The notes under the pieces are model-generated. The model made no database searches. It was not told where the DNA came from and saw only the letters and a program-made list of their open reading frames with translations. The position numbers and the translations under genes were made by a program. 64,000 nt of DNA. Origin: Neodiprion pinetum (lineage: Eukaryota; Arthropoda; Insecta; Hymenoptera; Diprionidae). The stretch spans positions 808,501 to 872,500 of the forward strand of contig NC_060237.1 in the NCBI RefSeq assembly GCF_021155775.2, given 5' to 3'. Positions 27,000-41,700 of this stretch are shown piece after piece. Numbering within the stretch: the first letter of the stretch is position 1; the number at the start of each line of letters is the position of its first letter.

Positions 27000-29900
27000 A
27001 GTTAGTCCTACGCTCTTTTTGCTGCGATTTCTGAGTTCGTGGGGGTCCAATTGGTCGGATAAGGGTCATTTAAATAGAATCCGGAATCAAAAGTTTTTTG
27101 CCCAAAAAAAACGTAAAGCTAACCCCTTTCCATTTTTGGCGAAAAATTTTGCGATTTTGAAAAGTCCTGGAATCAATTAATTGTAGCACTGATCGGACGT
27201 ACTTTCGCGAGAGAAATCGATTGGGCGCAGTCCCAATACGCTGCGATCAACGCATCAAAAGTTACAGCCGAAAAACCAGAACCTGAATTTTCGACATTTT
27301 TCAGCAGGTGCTTTTTCGCTTGCCATTTCTCTTCTGTTGGTCCTACGCTCTTTGTGCTGCGATTTCGGAGTTCCTGGGGATCCAATTGGTCGGATAAGGG
27401 TCTTTTAAATCGAATCCAAAACCAAAAGTTTTTTGCTCAAAAAAAACGTAAGGCTAACCCCTTTCCATTTTTGGCGAAAAATTTCGCGATTTTGAAAAGT
27501 CCTGGAATCAATTAATTGTAGCACTAATCGGACGTAATTTTGCAAGAGAAATCGATTGGGCGCAGACCCAATACGCTACGATCAACGCATCAAAAGTTAC
27601 GGCCGAAAAACCAGAACCGGAATTTTCGACATTTTTCAGCAGGTGCATTTTCGCTCGCCATTTCTCTCCTGTTAGTCCTACGCTCTTTTTGCTGCGATTT
27701 CTGAGTTCCTGGGGGTCCAGTTGGTCGGATAAGGGTCATTTAAATAGAATCCGAAACCAAAAGTTTTTTGCCCAAAAAAAACGTAAGGCTAACCCCTTTC
27801 CATTTTTGGCGAAAAATTTCGCGATTTTGGAAATTGCTGGAATCAATTAATTGTAGCACTAATCGGACGTCATTTTGCGAGAGAAATCGATTGGGCGCAG
27901 ACCCAATACGCTACGATCAACGCTTCAAAAGTTACAGCCGAAAAACCAGAACCTGAATTTTCGACATTTTTCAGCAGGTGCATATTCGCTCGCCATTTCT
28001 CTCCTGTTGGTCCTACGCTCTTTTTGCTGCGATTTCTGAGTTCCTGGGGGTCCAATTGGTCGGATAAGGGTCATTTAAATCGAATCCAAAACCAAAAGTT
28101 TTTTGCCCAAAAAAAACGTAAGGCTAACCCCTTTCCATTTTTTGCGAAAAATTTCGCGATTTTGAAAAGTCCTGGAATCAATTAATTGTAGCACTGATCG
28201 GACGTAATTTTGCGAGAGAAATCGATTGGGCGCAGTCGCAATACGCTGCGATCAACGCATCAAAAGTTACAGCCGAAAAACCGGAACCTGAATTTTCGAC
28301 ATTTCTCAGCAGGTGCTTTTTCGCTCGCCATTTCTCTCCTGTTGGTCCTACGCTCTTTTTGCTGCGATTTCTGAGTTCCTGGGGGTCCAATTGGTCGGAT
28401 AAGGGTCATTTAAATCGAATCCAAAACCAAAAGTTTTTTGCCCAAAAAAAACGTAAGGCTAACCCCTTTCCATTTTTGGCAAAAATTTTCGCGATTTTGG
28501 AAAGTGCTGGAATCAATTAATTGTAGCACTAATCGGACGTAATTTTGCGAGAGAAATCGATTGGGCGCAGACCCAATACGCAACGATCAACGCATCAAAA
28601 GTTACAGCCGGAAAACCAGAACCTGAATTTTCGACATTTTTCAGCAGGTGCATATTCGCTCGCCATTTCTCTCCTGTTGGTCCTACGCTCTTTTTGCTGC
28701 GATCCCTGAGTTCCTGGGGGTCCAATTGGTCGGATGAGGGTCATTTAAATCGAATCCAAAACCAAAAGTTTTTTGCCCAAAATAAAACGTAAGGCTAACC
28801 CCTTTCCATTTTTGGCGAAAATTTTCGCGATTTTGGAAAGTGCTGGAATCAATTATTTGTAGCACTAATCGGACGTAATTTTGCGAGAGAAATCGATTGG
28901 GCGCAGACCCAATACGCTACGATCAACGCATCAAAAGTTACGGCCGAAAAACCAGAACCTGAATTTTCGACATTTCTCAGCAGGTGCTTTTTCGCTCGCC
29001 ATTTCTCTCCTGTTGGTCCTACGCTCTTTTTGCTGCGATTTCTGAGTTCCTGGGGGTCCAATTGGTCGGATAAGGGTCATTTAAATCGAATCCAAAACCA
29101 AAAGTGTTTTGCCAAAAAAAAACGTAAGGCTAACCCCTTTTCATTTTTGGCGAAAAATTTCGCGATTTCGGAAAGTGCTGGAATCAATTAATTGTAGCAC
29201 TAATCGGACGTAATTTTGCGAGAGAAATCGATTGGGCGCAGTCCCAATACGCTGCGATCAACGCATCAAAAGTTACAGCCGAAAAACCAGAACCTGAATT
29301 TTCGACATTTTTCAGCAGGTGCTTTTTCGCTCGCCATTTCTCTCCTGTTGGTCCTACGCTCTTTGTGCTGCGATTTCGGAGTTCCTGGGGATCCAATTGG
29401 TCGGATAAGGGTCTTTTAAATCGAATCTAAAACCAAAAGTTTTTTGCTCAAAAAAAACGTAAGGCTAACCCCTTTCCATTTTTGGCGAAAATTTTCGCGA
29501 TTTTGGAAAGTGCTGGAATCAATTAATTGTAGCACTAATCGGACGTAATTTTGCGAGAGAAATCGATTGGGCGCAGACCCAATACGCTACGATCAACGCA
29601 TCAAAAGTTACAGCCGAAGAACCAGAACCTGAATTTTCGACATTTCTCAGCAGGTGCTTTTTCGCTTGCCATTTCTCTCCTGTTGGTCCTACGCTCTTTT
29701 TGCTGCGATTTCTGAGTTCCTGGGGGTCCAATTGGTCGGATAAGGGTCATTTAAATCGTATCCAAAACCAAAAGTTTTTTGCCCAAAAAAAACGTAAGGC
29801 TAACCCCTTTCCATTTTTGGCGAAAAATTTCGCGATTTTGAAAAGTCCTGGAATCAATTAATTGTAGCACTGATCGGACGTAATTTTGCGAGAGAAATCG

Positions 29901-32900
29901 ATTGGGCGCAGTCCCAATACGCTGCGATCAACGCATCAAAAGTTACAGCCGAAAAACCAGAACCTGAATTTTCGACATTTTTCAGCAGGTGCTTTTTCGC
30001 TCGCCATTTCTCTCCTGTTGGTCCTACGCTCTTTGTGCTGCGATTTCGGAGTTCCTGGGGATCCAATTGGTCGGATAAGGGTCTTTTAAATCGAATCTAA
30101 AACCAAAAGTTTTTTGCTCAAAAAAAACGTAAGGCTAACCCCTTTCCATTTTTGGCGAAAAATTTCGCGATTTTGAAAAGTGCTGGAATCAAATAATTGT
30201 AGCACTGATCGGACGTACTTTCGCGAGAGAAATCGATTGGGCGCAGTCCCAATACGCTGCGATCAACGCATCAAAAGTTACAGCCGAAAAACCAGAACCT
30301 GAATTTTCGACATTTTTCAGCAGGTGCATTTTCGCTGGCCATTTCTCTCCTGTTGGTCCTACGCTCTTTTTGCTGCGATTTCTGAGTTCCTGGGGGTCCA
30401 ATTGGTCGGATGAGGGTCATTTGAATCGAATCCAAAACCAAAAGTTTTTTGCCCAAAAAAAACGTAAGGCTAACCCCTTTCCATTTTTGGCGAAAAATTT
30501 CGCGATTTTGAAAAGTCCTGGAATCAATTAACTGTAGCACTGATCGGACGTAATTTTGCGAGAGAAATCGATTGGGCGCAGTCCCAATACGCTGCGATCA
30601 ACGCATCAAAAGTTACAGCCGAAAAACCAGAACCTGAATTTTCGACATTTTTCAGCAGGTGCATTTTCGCTCGCCATTTCTCTCCAGTTAGTCCTACGCT
30701 TTTTTGCTGCGATTTCTGAGTTCGTGGGGGTCCAATTGGTCGGATAAGGGTCATTTAAATAGAATCCGGAATCAAAAGTTTTTTGCCCAAAAAAAACGTA
30801 AAGCTAACCCCTTTCCATTTTTGGCGAAAAATTTTGCGATTTTGAAAAGTCCTGGAATCAATTAATTGTAGCACTGATCGGACGTACTTTCGCGAGAGAA
30901 ATCGATTGGGCGCAGTCCCAATACGCTGCGATCAACGCATCAAAAGTTACAGCCGAAAAACCAGAACCTGAATTTTCGACATTTTTCAGCAGGTGCTTTT
31001 TCGCTTGCCATTTCTCTTCTGTTGGTCCTACGCTCTTTGTGCTGCGATTTCGGAGTTCCTGGGGATCCAATTGGTCGGATAAGGGTCTTTTAAATCGAAT
31101 CCAAAACCAAAAGTTTTTTGCTCAAAAAAAACGTAAGGCTAACCCCTTTCCATTTTTGGCGAAAAATTTCGCGATTTTGAAAAGTCCTGGAATCAATTAA
31201 TTGTAGCACTAATCGGACGTAATTTTGCAAGAGAAATCGATTGGGCGCAGACCCAATACGCTACGATCAACGCATCAAAAGTTACGGCCGAAAAACCAGA
31301 ACCGGAATTTTCGACATTTTTCAGCAGGTGCATTTTCGCTCGCCATTTCTCTCCTGTTAGTCCTACGCTCTTTTTGCTGCGATTTCTGAGTTCCTGGGGG
31401 TCCAGTTGGTCGGATAAGGGTCATTTAAATAGAATCCGAAACCAAAAGTTTTTTGCCCAAAAAAAACGTAAGGCTAACCCCTTTCCATTTTTGGCGAAAA
31501 ATTTCGCGATTTTGGAAATTGCTGGAATCAATTAATTGTAGCACTAATCGGACGTCAATTTGCGAGAGAAATCGATTGGGCGCAGACCCAATACGCTACG
31601 ATCAACGCTTCAAAAGTTACAGCCGAAAAACCAGAACCTGAATTTTCGACATTTTTCAGCAGGTGCATATTCGCTCGCCATTTCTCTCCTGTTGGTCCTA
31701 CGCTCTTTTTGCTGCGATTTCTGAGTTCCTGGGGGTCCAATTGGTCGGATAAGGGTCATTTAAATCGAATCCAAAACCAAAAGTTTTTTGCCCAAAAAAA
31801 ACGTAAGGCTAACCCCTTTCCATTTTTTGCGAAAAATTTCGCGATTTTGAAAAGTCCTGGAATCAATTAATTGTAGCACTGATCGGACGTAATTTTGCGA
31901 GAGAAATCGATTGGGCGCAGTCGCAATACGCTGCGATCAACGCATCAAAAGTTACAGCCGAAAAACCGGAACCTGAATTTTCGACATTTCTCAGCAGGTG
32001 CTTTTTCGCTCGCCATTTCTCTCCTGTTGGTCCTACGCTCTTTTTGCTGCGATTTCTGAGTTCCTGGGGGTCCAATTGGTCGGATAAGGGTCATTTAAAT
32101 CGAATCCAAAACCAAAAGTTTTTTGCCCAAAAAAAACGTAAGGCTAACCCCTTTCCATTTTTGGCAAAAATTTTCGCGATTTTGGAAAGTGCTGGAATCA
32201 ATTAATTGTAGCACTAATCGGACGTAATTTTGCGAGAGAAATCGATTGGGCGCAGACCCAATACGCTACGATCAACGCATCAAAAGTTACAGCCGGAAAA
32301 CCAGAACCTGAATTTTCGACATTTTTCAGCAGGTGCATATTCGCTCGCCATTTCTCTCCTGTTGGTCCTACGCTCTTTTTGCTGCGATCCCTAAGTTCCT
32401 GGGGGTCCAATTGGTCGGATGAGGGTCATTTAAATCGAATCCAAAACCAAAAGTTTTTTGCCCAAAATAAAACGTAAGGCTAACCCCTTTCCATTTTTGG
32501 CGAAAATTTTCGCGATTTTGGAAAGTGCTGGAATCAATTATTTGTAGCACTAATCGGACGTAATTTTGCGAGAGAAATCGATTGGGCGCAGACCCAATAC
32601 GCTACGATCAACGCATCAAAAGTTACGGCCGAAAAACCAGAACCTGAATTTTCGACATTTCTCAGCAGGTGCTTTTTCGCTCGCCATTTCTCTCCTGTTG
32701 GTCCTACGCTCTTTTTGCTGCGATTTCTGAGTTCCTGGGGGTCCAATTGGTCGGATAAGGGTCATTTAAATCGAATCCAAAACCAAAAGTGTTTTGCCAA
32801 AAAAAAACGTAAGGCTAACCCCTTTTCATTTTTGGCGAAAAATTTCGCGATTTCGAAAAGTGCTGGAATCAATTAATTGTAGCACTAATCGGACGTAATT

Positions 32901-34444
32901 TTGCGAGAGAAATCGATTGGGCGCAGTCCCAATACGCTGCGATCAACGCATCAAAAGTTACAGCCGAAAAACCAGAACCTGAATTTTCGACATTTTTCAG
33001 CAGGTGCTTTTTCGCTCGCCATTTCTCTCCTGTTGGTCCTACGCTCTTTGTGCTGCGATTTCGGAGTTCCTGGGGATCCAATTGGTCGGATAAGGGTCTT
33101 TTAAATCGAATCTAAAACCAAAAGTTTTTTGCTCAAAAAAAACGTAAGGCTAACCCCTTTCCATTTTTGGCGAAAATTTTCGCGATTTTGGAAAGTGCTG
33201 GAATCAATTAATTGTAGCACTAATCGGACGTAATTTTGCGAGAGAAATCGATTGGGCGCAGACCCAATACGCTACGATCAACGCATCAAAAGTTACAGCC
33301 GAAGAACCAGAACCTGAATTTTCGACATTTCTCAGCAGGTGCTTTTTCGCTTGCCATTTCTCTCCTGTTGGTCCTACGCTCTTTTTGCTGCGATTTCTGA
33401 GTTCCTGGGGGTCCAATTGGTCGGATAAGGGTCATTTAAATCGTATCCAAAACCAAAAGTTTTTTGCCCAAAAAAAACGTAAGGCTAACCCCTTTCCATT
33501 TTTGGCGAAAAATTTCGCGATTTTGAAAAGTCCTGGAATCAATTAATTGTAGCACTGATCGGACGTAATTTTGCGAGAGAAATCGATTGGGCGCAGTCCC
33601 AATACGCTGCGATCAACGCATCAAAAGTTACAGCCGAAAAACCAGAACCTGAATTTTCGACATTTTTCAGCAGGTGCTTTTTCGCTCGCCATTTCTCTCC
33701 TGTTGGTCCTACGCTCTTTGTGCTGCGATTTCGGAGTTCCTGGGGATCCAATTGGTCGGATAAGGGTCTTTTAAATCGAATCTAAAACCAAAAGTTTTTT
33801 GCTCAAAAAAAACGTAAGGCTAACCCCTTTCCATTTTTGGCGAAAAATTTCGCGATTTTGAAAAGTGCTGGAATCAAATAATTGTAGCACCACTCGGACG
33901 TAATTTTGCGAGAGAAATCGATTGGGCGCAGTCCCAATACGCTGCGATCAACGCATCAAAAGTTACAGCCGAAAAACCAGAACCTGAATTTTCGACATTT
34001 TTCAGCAGGTGCTTTTTCCCTCGCCATTTCTCGCCTGTTTGTCCTACGCTCTTTTCGCTGCGATTTCTGAGTTCCTAGGGGTCCAATTGGTCGGATGAGG
34101 GTCATTTGAAATGAATCTAGAACCAAAAGTTTTTTGCCCAAAAGAAAAGTAAGGCTAACCTCTTTCCATTTTTGGCGAAAATTCTCGCGATTTTGGAAAG
34201 TGCTGGATTCAATTAATTGTAGCACTGATCGGACGTAATTTTGCGAGGGAAATCGATTGGGCACAGTCCCAATACGCTACGATCAACGCATCAAAAGTTA
34301 CGGCCGAAAAACCAGATCCTGAATTTACGACATTTTTCAGCAGGTGCTTTTTCGCTCGCCATTTCTCTCCTGTTGGTCCTACGCTCTTTTCGCTGCGATT
34401 TCTGAGTTCCTAGGGGTCCAATTGGTCGGATGAGGGTCATTTGA
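27000..34444. repeat. Large higher-order repeat block, copy A (8711-bp offset to copy B)
   Basis: About 27000-34444 aligns with about 35711-43155 at a constant 8711-bp offset. Inside copy A, roughly 27.1-30.19 kb recurs at 30.8-33.87 kb with a 3685-bp (11-monomer) offset. Tag variants include a one-base insertion, CCCAAAATAAAACG (28777, 32463), and a TTTGCGAAAAATTTCGCG monomer (28140, 31826). The block ends in two unusually divergent monomers (33.87-34.44 kb). Confidence 0.88.
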
Positions 34445-35710
34445 ATCGAATCCAAAACCAAAAGTTTTTTGCCCAAAAAAAACGTAAGGCTAACCCCTTT
34501 CCATTTTTGGCGAAAAATTTCGCGATTTTGAAAAGTCCTGGAATCAATTAACTGTAGCACTGATCGGACGTAATTTTGCGAGAGAAATCGATTGGGCGCA
34601 GTCCCAATACGCTGCGATCAACGCATCAAAAGTTACAGCCGAAAAACCAGAACCTGAATTTTCGACATTTTTCAGCAGGTGCATTTTCGCTCGCCATTTC
34701 TCTCCAGTTAGTCCTACGCTCTTTTTGCTGCGATTTCTGAGTTCGTGGGGGTCCAATTGGTCGGATAAGGGTCATTTAAATAGAATCCGGAATCAAAAGT
34801 TTTTTGCCCAAAAAAAACGTAAAGCTAACCCCTTTCCATTTTTGGCGAAAAATTTTGCGATTTTGAAAAGTCCTGGAATCAATTAATTGTAGCACTGATC
34901 GGACGTACATTCGCGAGAGAAATCGATTGGGCGCAGTCCCAATACGCTGCGATCAACGCATCAAAAGTTACAGCCGAAAAACCAGAACCTGAATTTTCGA
35001 CATTTTTCAGCAGGTGCTTTTTCGCTTGCCATTTCTCTTCTGTTGGTCCTACGCTCTTTGTGCTGCGATTTCGGAGTTCCTGGGGATCCAATTGGTCGGA
35101 TAAGGGTCTTTTAAATCGAATCCAAAACCAAAAGTTTTTTGCTCAAAAAAAACGTAAGGCTAACCCCTTTCCATTTTTGGCGAAAAATTTCGCGATTTTG
35201 AAAAGTCCTGGAATCAATTAATTGTAGCACTGATCGGACGTAATTTTGCGAGAGAAATCGATTGGGCGCAGTCCCAATACGCTGCGATCAACGCATCAAA
35301 AGTTACAGCCGAAAAACCAGAACCTGAATTTTCGACATTTTTCAGCAGGTGCATTTTCGCTGGCCATTTCTCTCCTGTTGGTCCTACGCTCTTTTTGCTG
35401 CGATTTCTGAGTTCCTGGGGGTCCAATTGGTCGGATGAGGGTCATTTGAATCGAATCCAAAACCAAAAGTTTTTTGCCCAAAAAAAACGTAAGGCTAACC
35501 CCTTTCCATTTTTGGCGAAAAATTTCGCGATTTTGAAAAGTCCTGGAATCAATTAACTGTAGCACTGATCGGACGTAATTTTGCGAGAGAAATCGATTGG
35601 GCGCAGTCCCAATACGCTGCGATCAACGCATCAAAAGTTACAGCCGAAAAACCAGAACCTGAATTTTCGACATTTTTCAGCAGGTGCATTTTCGCTCGCC
35701 ATTTCTCTCC

Positions 35711-38700
35711 AGTTAGTCCTACGCTCTTTTTGCTGCGATTTCTGAGTTCGTGGGGGTCCAATTGGTCGGATAAGGGTCATTTAAATAGAATCCGGAATCA
35801 AAAGTTTTTTGCCCAAAAAAAACGTAAAGCTAACCCCTTTCCATTTTTGGCGAAAAATTTTGCGATTTTGAAAAGTCCTGGAATCAATTAATTGTAGCAC
35901 TGATCGGACGTACTTTCGCGAGAGAAATCGATTGGGCGCAGTCCCAATACGCTGCGATCAACGCATCAAAAGTTACAGCCGAAAAACCAGAACCTGAATT
36001 TTCGACATTTTTCAGCAGGTGCTTTTTCGCTTGCCATTTCTCTTCTGTTGGTCCTACGCTCTTTGTGCTGCGATTTCGGAGTTCCTGGGGATCCAATTGG
36101 TCGGATAAGGGTCTTTTAAATCGAATCCAAAACCAAAAGTTTTTTGCTCAAAAAAAACGTAAGGCTAACCCCTTTCCATTTTTGGCGAAAAATTTCGCGA
36201 TTTTGAAAAGTCCTGGAATCAATTAATTGTAGCACTAATCGGACGTAATTTTGCAAGAGAAATCGATTGGGCGCAGACCCAATACGCTACGATCAACGCA
36301 TCAAAAGTTACGGCCGAAAAACCAGAACCGGAATTTTCGACATTTTTCAGCAGGTGCATTTTCGCTCGCCATTTCTCTCCTGTTAGTCCTACGCTCTTTT
36401 TGCTGCGATTTCTGAGTTCCTGGGGGTCCAGTTGGTCGGATAAGGGTCATTTAAATAGAATCCGAAACCAAAAGTTTTTTGCCCAAAAAAAACGTAAGGC
36501 TAACCCCTTTCCATTTTTGGCGAAAAATTTCGCGATTTTGGAAATTGCTGGAATCAATTAATTGTAGCACTAATCGGACGTCATTTTGCGAGAGAAATCG
36601 ATTGGGCGCAGACCCAATACGCTACGATCAACGCTTCAAAAGTTACAGCCGAAAAACCAGAACCTGAATTTTCGACATTTTTCAGCAGGTGCATATTCGC
36701 TCGCCATTTCTCTCCTGTTGGTCCTACGCTCTTTTTGCTGCGATTTCTGAGTTCCTGGGGGTCCAATTGGTCGGATAAGGGTCATTTAAATCGAATCCAA
36801 AACCAAAAGTTTTTTGCCCAAAAAAAACGTAAGGCTAACCCCTTTCCATTTTTTGCGAAAAATTTCGCGATTTTGAAAAGTCCTGGAATCAATTAATTGT
36901 AGCACTGATCGGACGTAATTTTGCGAGAGAAATCGATTGGGCGCAGTCGCAATACGCTGCGATCAACGCATCAAAAGTTACAGCCGAAAAACCGGAACCT
37001 GAATTTTCGACATTTCTCAGCAGGTGCTTTTTCGCTCGCCATTTCTCTCCTGTTGGTCCTACGCTCTTTTTGCTGCGATTTCTGAGTTCCTGGGGGTCCA
37101 ATTGGTCGGATAAGGGTCATTTAAATCGAATCCAAAACCAAAAGTTTTTTGCCCAAAAAAAACGTAAGGCTAACCCCTTTCCATTTTTGGCAAAAATTTT
37201 CGCGATTTTGGAAAGTGCTGGAATCAATTAATTGTAGCACTAATCGGACGTAATTTTGCGAGAGAAATCGATTGGGCGCAGACCCAATACGCAACGATCA
37301 ACGCATCAAAAGTTACAGCCGGAAAACCAGAACCTGAATTTTCGACATTTTTCAGCAGGTGCATATTCGCTCGCCATTTCTCTCCTGTTGGTCCTACGCT
37401 CTTTTTGCTGCGATCCCTGAGTTCCTGGGGGTCCAATTGGTCGGATGAGGGTCATTTAAATCGAATCCAAAACCAAAAGTTTTTTGCCCAAAATAAAACG
37501 TAAGGCTAACCCCTTTCCATTTTTGGCGAAAATTTTCGCGATTTTGGAAAGTGCTGGAATCAATTATTTGTAGCACTAATCGGACGTAATTTTGCGAGAG
37601 AAATCGATTGGGCGCAGACCCAATACGCTACGATCAACGCATCAAAAGTTACGGCCGAAAAACCAGAACCTGAATTTTCGACATTTCTCAGCAGGTGCTT
37701 TTTCGCTCGCCATTTCTCTCCTGTTGGTCCTACGCTCTTTTTGCTGCGATTTCTGAGTTCTCGGGGGTCCAATTGGTCGGATAAGGGTCATTTAAATCGA
37801 ATCCAAAACCAAAAGTGTTTTGCCAAAAAAAAACGTAAGGCTAACCCCTTTTCATTTTTGGCGAAAAATTTCGCGATTTCGGAAAGTGCTGGAATCAATT
37901 AATTGTAGCACTAATCGGACGTAATTTTGCGAGAGAAATCGATTGGGCGCAGTCCCAATACGCTGCGATCAACGCATCAAAAGTTACAGCCGAAAAACCA
38001 GAACCTGAATTTTCGACATTTTTCAGCAGGTGCTTTTTCGCTCGCCATTTCTCTCCTGTTGGTCCTACGCTCTTTGTGCTGCGATTTCGGAGTTCCTGGG
38101 GATCCAATTGGTCGGATAAGGGTCTTTTAAATCGAATCTAAAACCAAAAGTTTTTTGCTCAAAAAAAACGTAAGGCTAACCCCTTTCCATTTTTGGCGAA
38201 AATTTTCGCGATTTTGGAAAGTGCTGGAATCAATTAATTGTAGCACTAATCGGACGTAATTTTGCGAGAGAAATCGATTGGGCGCAGACCCAATACGCTA
38301 CGATCAACGCATCAAAAGTTACAGCCGAAGAACCAGAACCTGAATTTTCGACATTTCTCAGCAGGTGCTTTTTCGCTTGCCATTTCTCTCCTGTTGGTCC
38401 TACGCTCTTTTTGCTGCGATTTCTGAGTTCCTGGGGGTCCAATTGGTCGGATAAGGGTCATTTAAATCGTATCCAAAACCAAAAGTTTTTTGCCCAAAAA
38501 AAACGTAAGGCTAACCCCTTTCCATTTTTGGCGAAAAATTTCGCGATTTTGAAAAGTCCTGGAATCAATTAATTGTAGCACTGATCGGACGTAATTTTGC
38601 GAGAGAAATCGATTGGGCGCAGTCCCAATACGCTGCGATCAACGCATCAAAAGTTACAGCCGAAAAACCAGAACCTGAATTTTCGACATTTTTCAGCAGG

Positions 38701-41700
38701 TGCTTTTTCGCTCGCCATTTCTCTCCTGTTGGTCCTACGCTCTTTGTGCTGCGATTTCGGAGTTCCTGGGGATCCAATTGGTCGGATAAGGGTCTTTTAA
38801 ATCGAATCTAAAACCAAAAGTTTTTTGCTCAAAAAAAACGTAAGGCTAACCCCTTTCCATTTTTGGCGAAAAATTTCGCGATTTTGAAAAGTGCTGGAAT
38901 CAAATAATTGTAGCACTGATCGGACGTACTTTCGCGAGAGAAATCGATTGGGCGCAGTCCCAATACGCTGCGATCAACGCATCAAAAGTTACAGCCGAAA
39001 AACCAGAACCTGAATTTTCGACATTTTTCAGCAGGTGCATTTTCGCTGGCCATTTCTCTCCTGTTGGTCCTACGCTCTTTTTGCTGCGATTTCTGAGTTC
39101 CTGGGGGTCCAATTGGTCGGATGAGGGTCATTTGAATCGAATCCAAAACCAAAAGTTTTTTGCCCAAAAAAAACGTAAGGCTAACCCCTTTCCATTTTTG
39201 GCGAAAAATTTCGCGATTTTGAAAAGTCCTGGAATCAATTAACTGTAGCACTGATCGGACGTAATTTTGCGAGAGAAATCGATTGGGCGCAGTCCCAATA
39301 CGCTGCGATCAACGCATCAAAAGTTACAGCCGAAAAACCAGAACCTGAATTTTCGACATTTTTCAGCAGGTGCATTTTCGCTCGCCATTTCTCTCCAGTT
39401 AGTCCTACGCTTTTTTGCTGCGATTTCTGAGTTCGTGGGGGTCCAATTGGTCGGATAAGGGTCATTTAAATAGAATCCGGAATCAAAAGTTTTTTGCCCA
39501 AAAAAAACGTAAAGCTAACCCCTTTCCATTTTTGGCGAAAAATTTTGCGATTTTGAAAAGTCCTGGAATCAATTAATTGTAGCACTGATCGGACGTACTT
39601 TCGCGAGAGAAATCGATTGGGCGCAGTCCCAATACGCTGCGATCAACGCATCAAAAGTTACAGCCGAAAAACCAGAACCTGAATTTTCGACATTTTTCAG
39701 CAGGTGCTTTTTCGCTTGCCATTTCTCTTCTGTTGGTCCTACGCTCTTTGTGCTGCGATTTCGGAGTTCCTGGGGATCCAATTGGTCGGATAAGGGTCTT
39801 TTAAATCGAATCCAAAACCAAAAGTTTTTTGCTCAAAAAAAACGTAAGGCTAACCCCTTTCCATTTTTGGCGAAAAATTTCGCGATTTTGAAAAGTCCTG
39901 GAATCAATTAATTGTAGCACTAATCGGACGTAATTTTGCAAGAGAAATCGATTGGGCGCAGACCCAATACGCTACGATCAACGCATCAAAAGTTACGGCC
40001 GAAAAACCAGAACCGGAATTTTCGACATTTTTCAGCAGGTGCATTTTCGCTCGCCATTTCTCTCCTGTTAGTCCTACGCTCTTTTTGCTGCGATTTCTGA
40101 GTTCCTGGGGGTCCAGTTGGTCGGATAAGGGTCATTTAAATAGAATCCGAAACCAAAAGTTTTTTGCCCAAAAAAAACGTAAGGCTAACCCCTTTCCATT
40201 TTTGGCGAAAAATTTCGCGATTTTGGAAATTGCTGGAATCAATTAATTGTAGCACTAATCGGACGTCAATTTGCGAGAGAAATCGATTGGGCGCAGACCC
40301 AATACGCTACGATCAACGCTTCAAAAGTTACAGCCGAAAAACCAGAACCTGAATTTTCGACATTTTTCAGCAGGTGCATATTCGCTCGCCATTTCTCTCC
40401 TGTTGGTCCTACGCTCTTTTTGCTGCGATTTCTGAGTTCCTGGGGGTCCAATTGGTCGGATAAGGGTCATTTAAATCGAATCCAAAACCAAAAGTTTTTT
40501 GCCCAAAAAAAACGTAAGGCTAACCCCTTTCCATTTTTTGCGAAAAATTTCGCGATTTTGAAAAGTCCTGGAATCAATTAATTGTAGCACTGATCGGACG
40601 TAATTTTGCGAGAGAAATCGATTGGGCGCAGTCGCAATACGCTGCGATCAACGCATCAAAAGTTACAGCCGAAAAACCGGAACCTGAATTTTCGACATTT
40701 CTCAGCAGGTGCTTTTTCGCTCGCCATTTCTCTCCTGTTGGTCCTACGCTCTTTTTGCTGCGATTTCTGAGTTCCTGGGGGTCCAATTGGTCGGATAAGG
40801 GTCATTTAAATCGAATCCAAAACCAAAAGTTTTTTGCCCAAAAAAAACGTAAGGCTAACCCCTTTCCATTTTTGGCAAAAATTTTCGCGATTTTGGAAAG
40901 TGCTGGAATCAATTAATTGTAGCACTAATCGGACGTAATTTTGCGAGAGAAATCGATTGGGCGCAGACCCAATACGCTACGATCAACGCATCAAAAGTTA
41001 CAGCCGGAAAACCAGAACCTGAATTTTCGACATTTTTCAGCAGGTGCATATTCGCTCGCCATTTCTCTCCTGTTGGTCCTACGCTCTTTTTGCTGCGATC
41101 CCTAAGTTCCTGGGGGTCCAATTGGTCGGATGAGGGTCATTTAAATCGAATCCAAAACCAAAAGTTTTTTGCCCAAAATAAAACGTAAGGCTAACCCCTT
41201 TCCATTTTTGGCGAAAATTTTCGCGATTTTGGAAAGTGCTGGAATCAATTATTTGTAGCACTAATCGGACGTAATTTTGCGAGAGAAATCGATTGGGCGC
41301 AGACCCAATACGCTACGATCAACGCATCAAAAGTTACGGCCGAAAAACCAGAACCTGAATTTTCGACATTTCTCAGCAGGTGCTTTTTCGCTCGCCATTT
41401 CTCTCCTGTTGGTCCTACGCTCTTTTTGCTGCGATTTCTGAGTTCCTGGGGGTCCAATTGGTCGGATAAGGGTCATTTAAATCGAATCCAAAACCAAAAG
41501 TGTTTTGCCAAAAAAAAACGTAAGGCTAACCCCTTTTCATTTTTGGCGAAAAATTTCGCGATTTCGAAAAGTGCTGGAATCAATTAATTGTAGCACTAAT
41601 CGGACGTAATTTTGCGAGAGAAATCGATTGGGCGCAGTCCCAATACGCTGCGATCAACGCATCAAAAGTTACAGCCGAAAAACCAGAACCTGAATTTTCG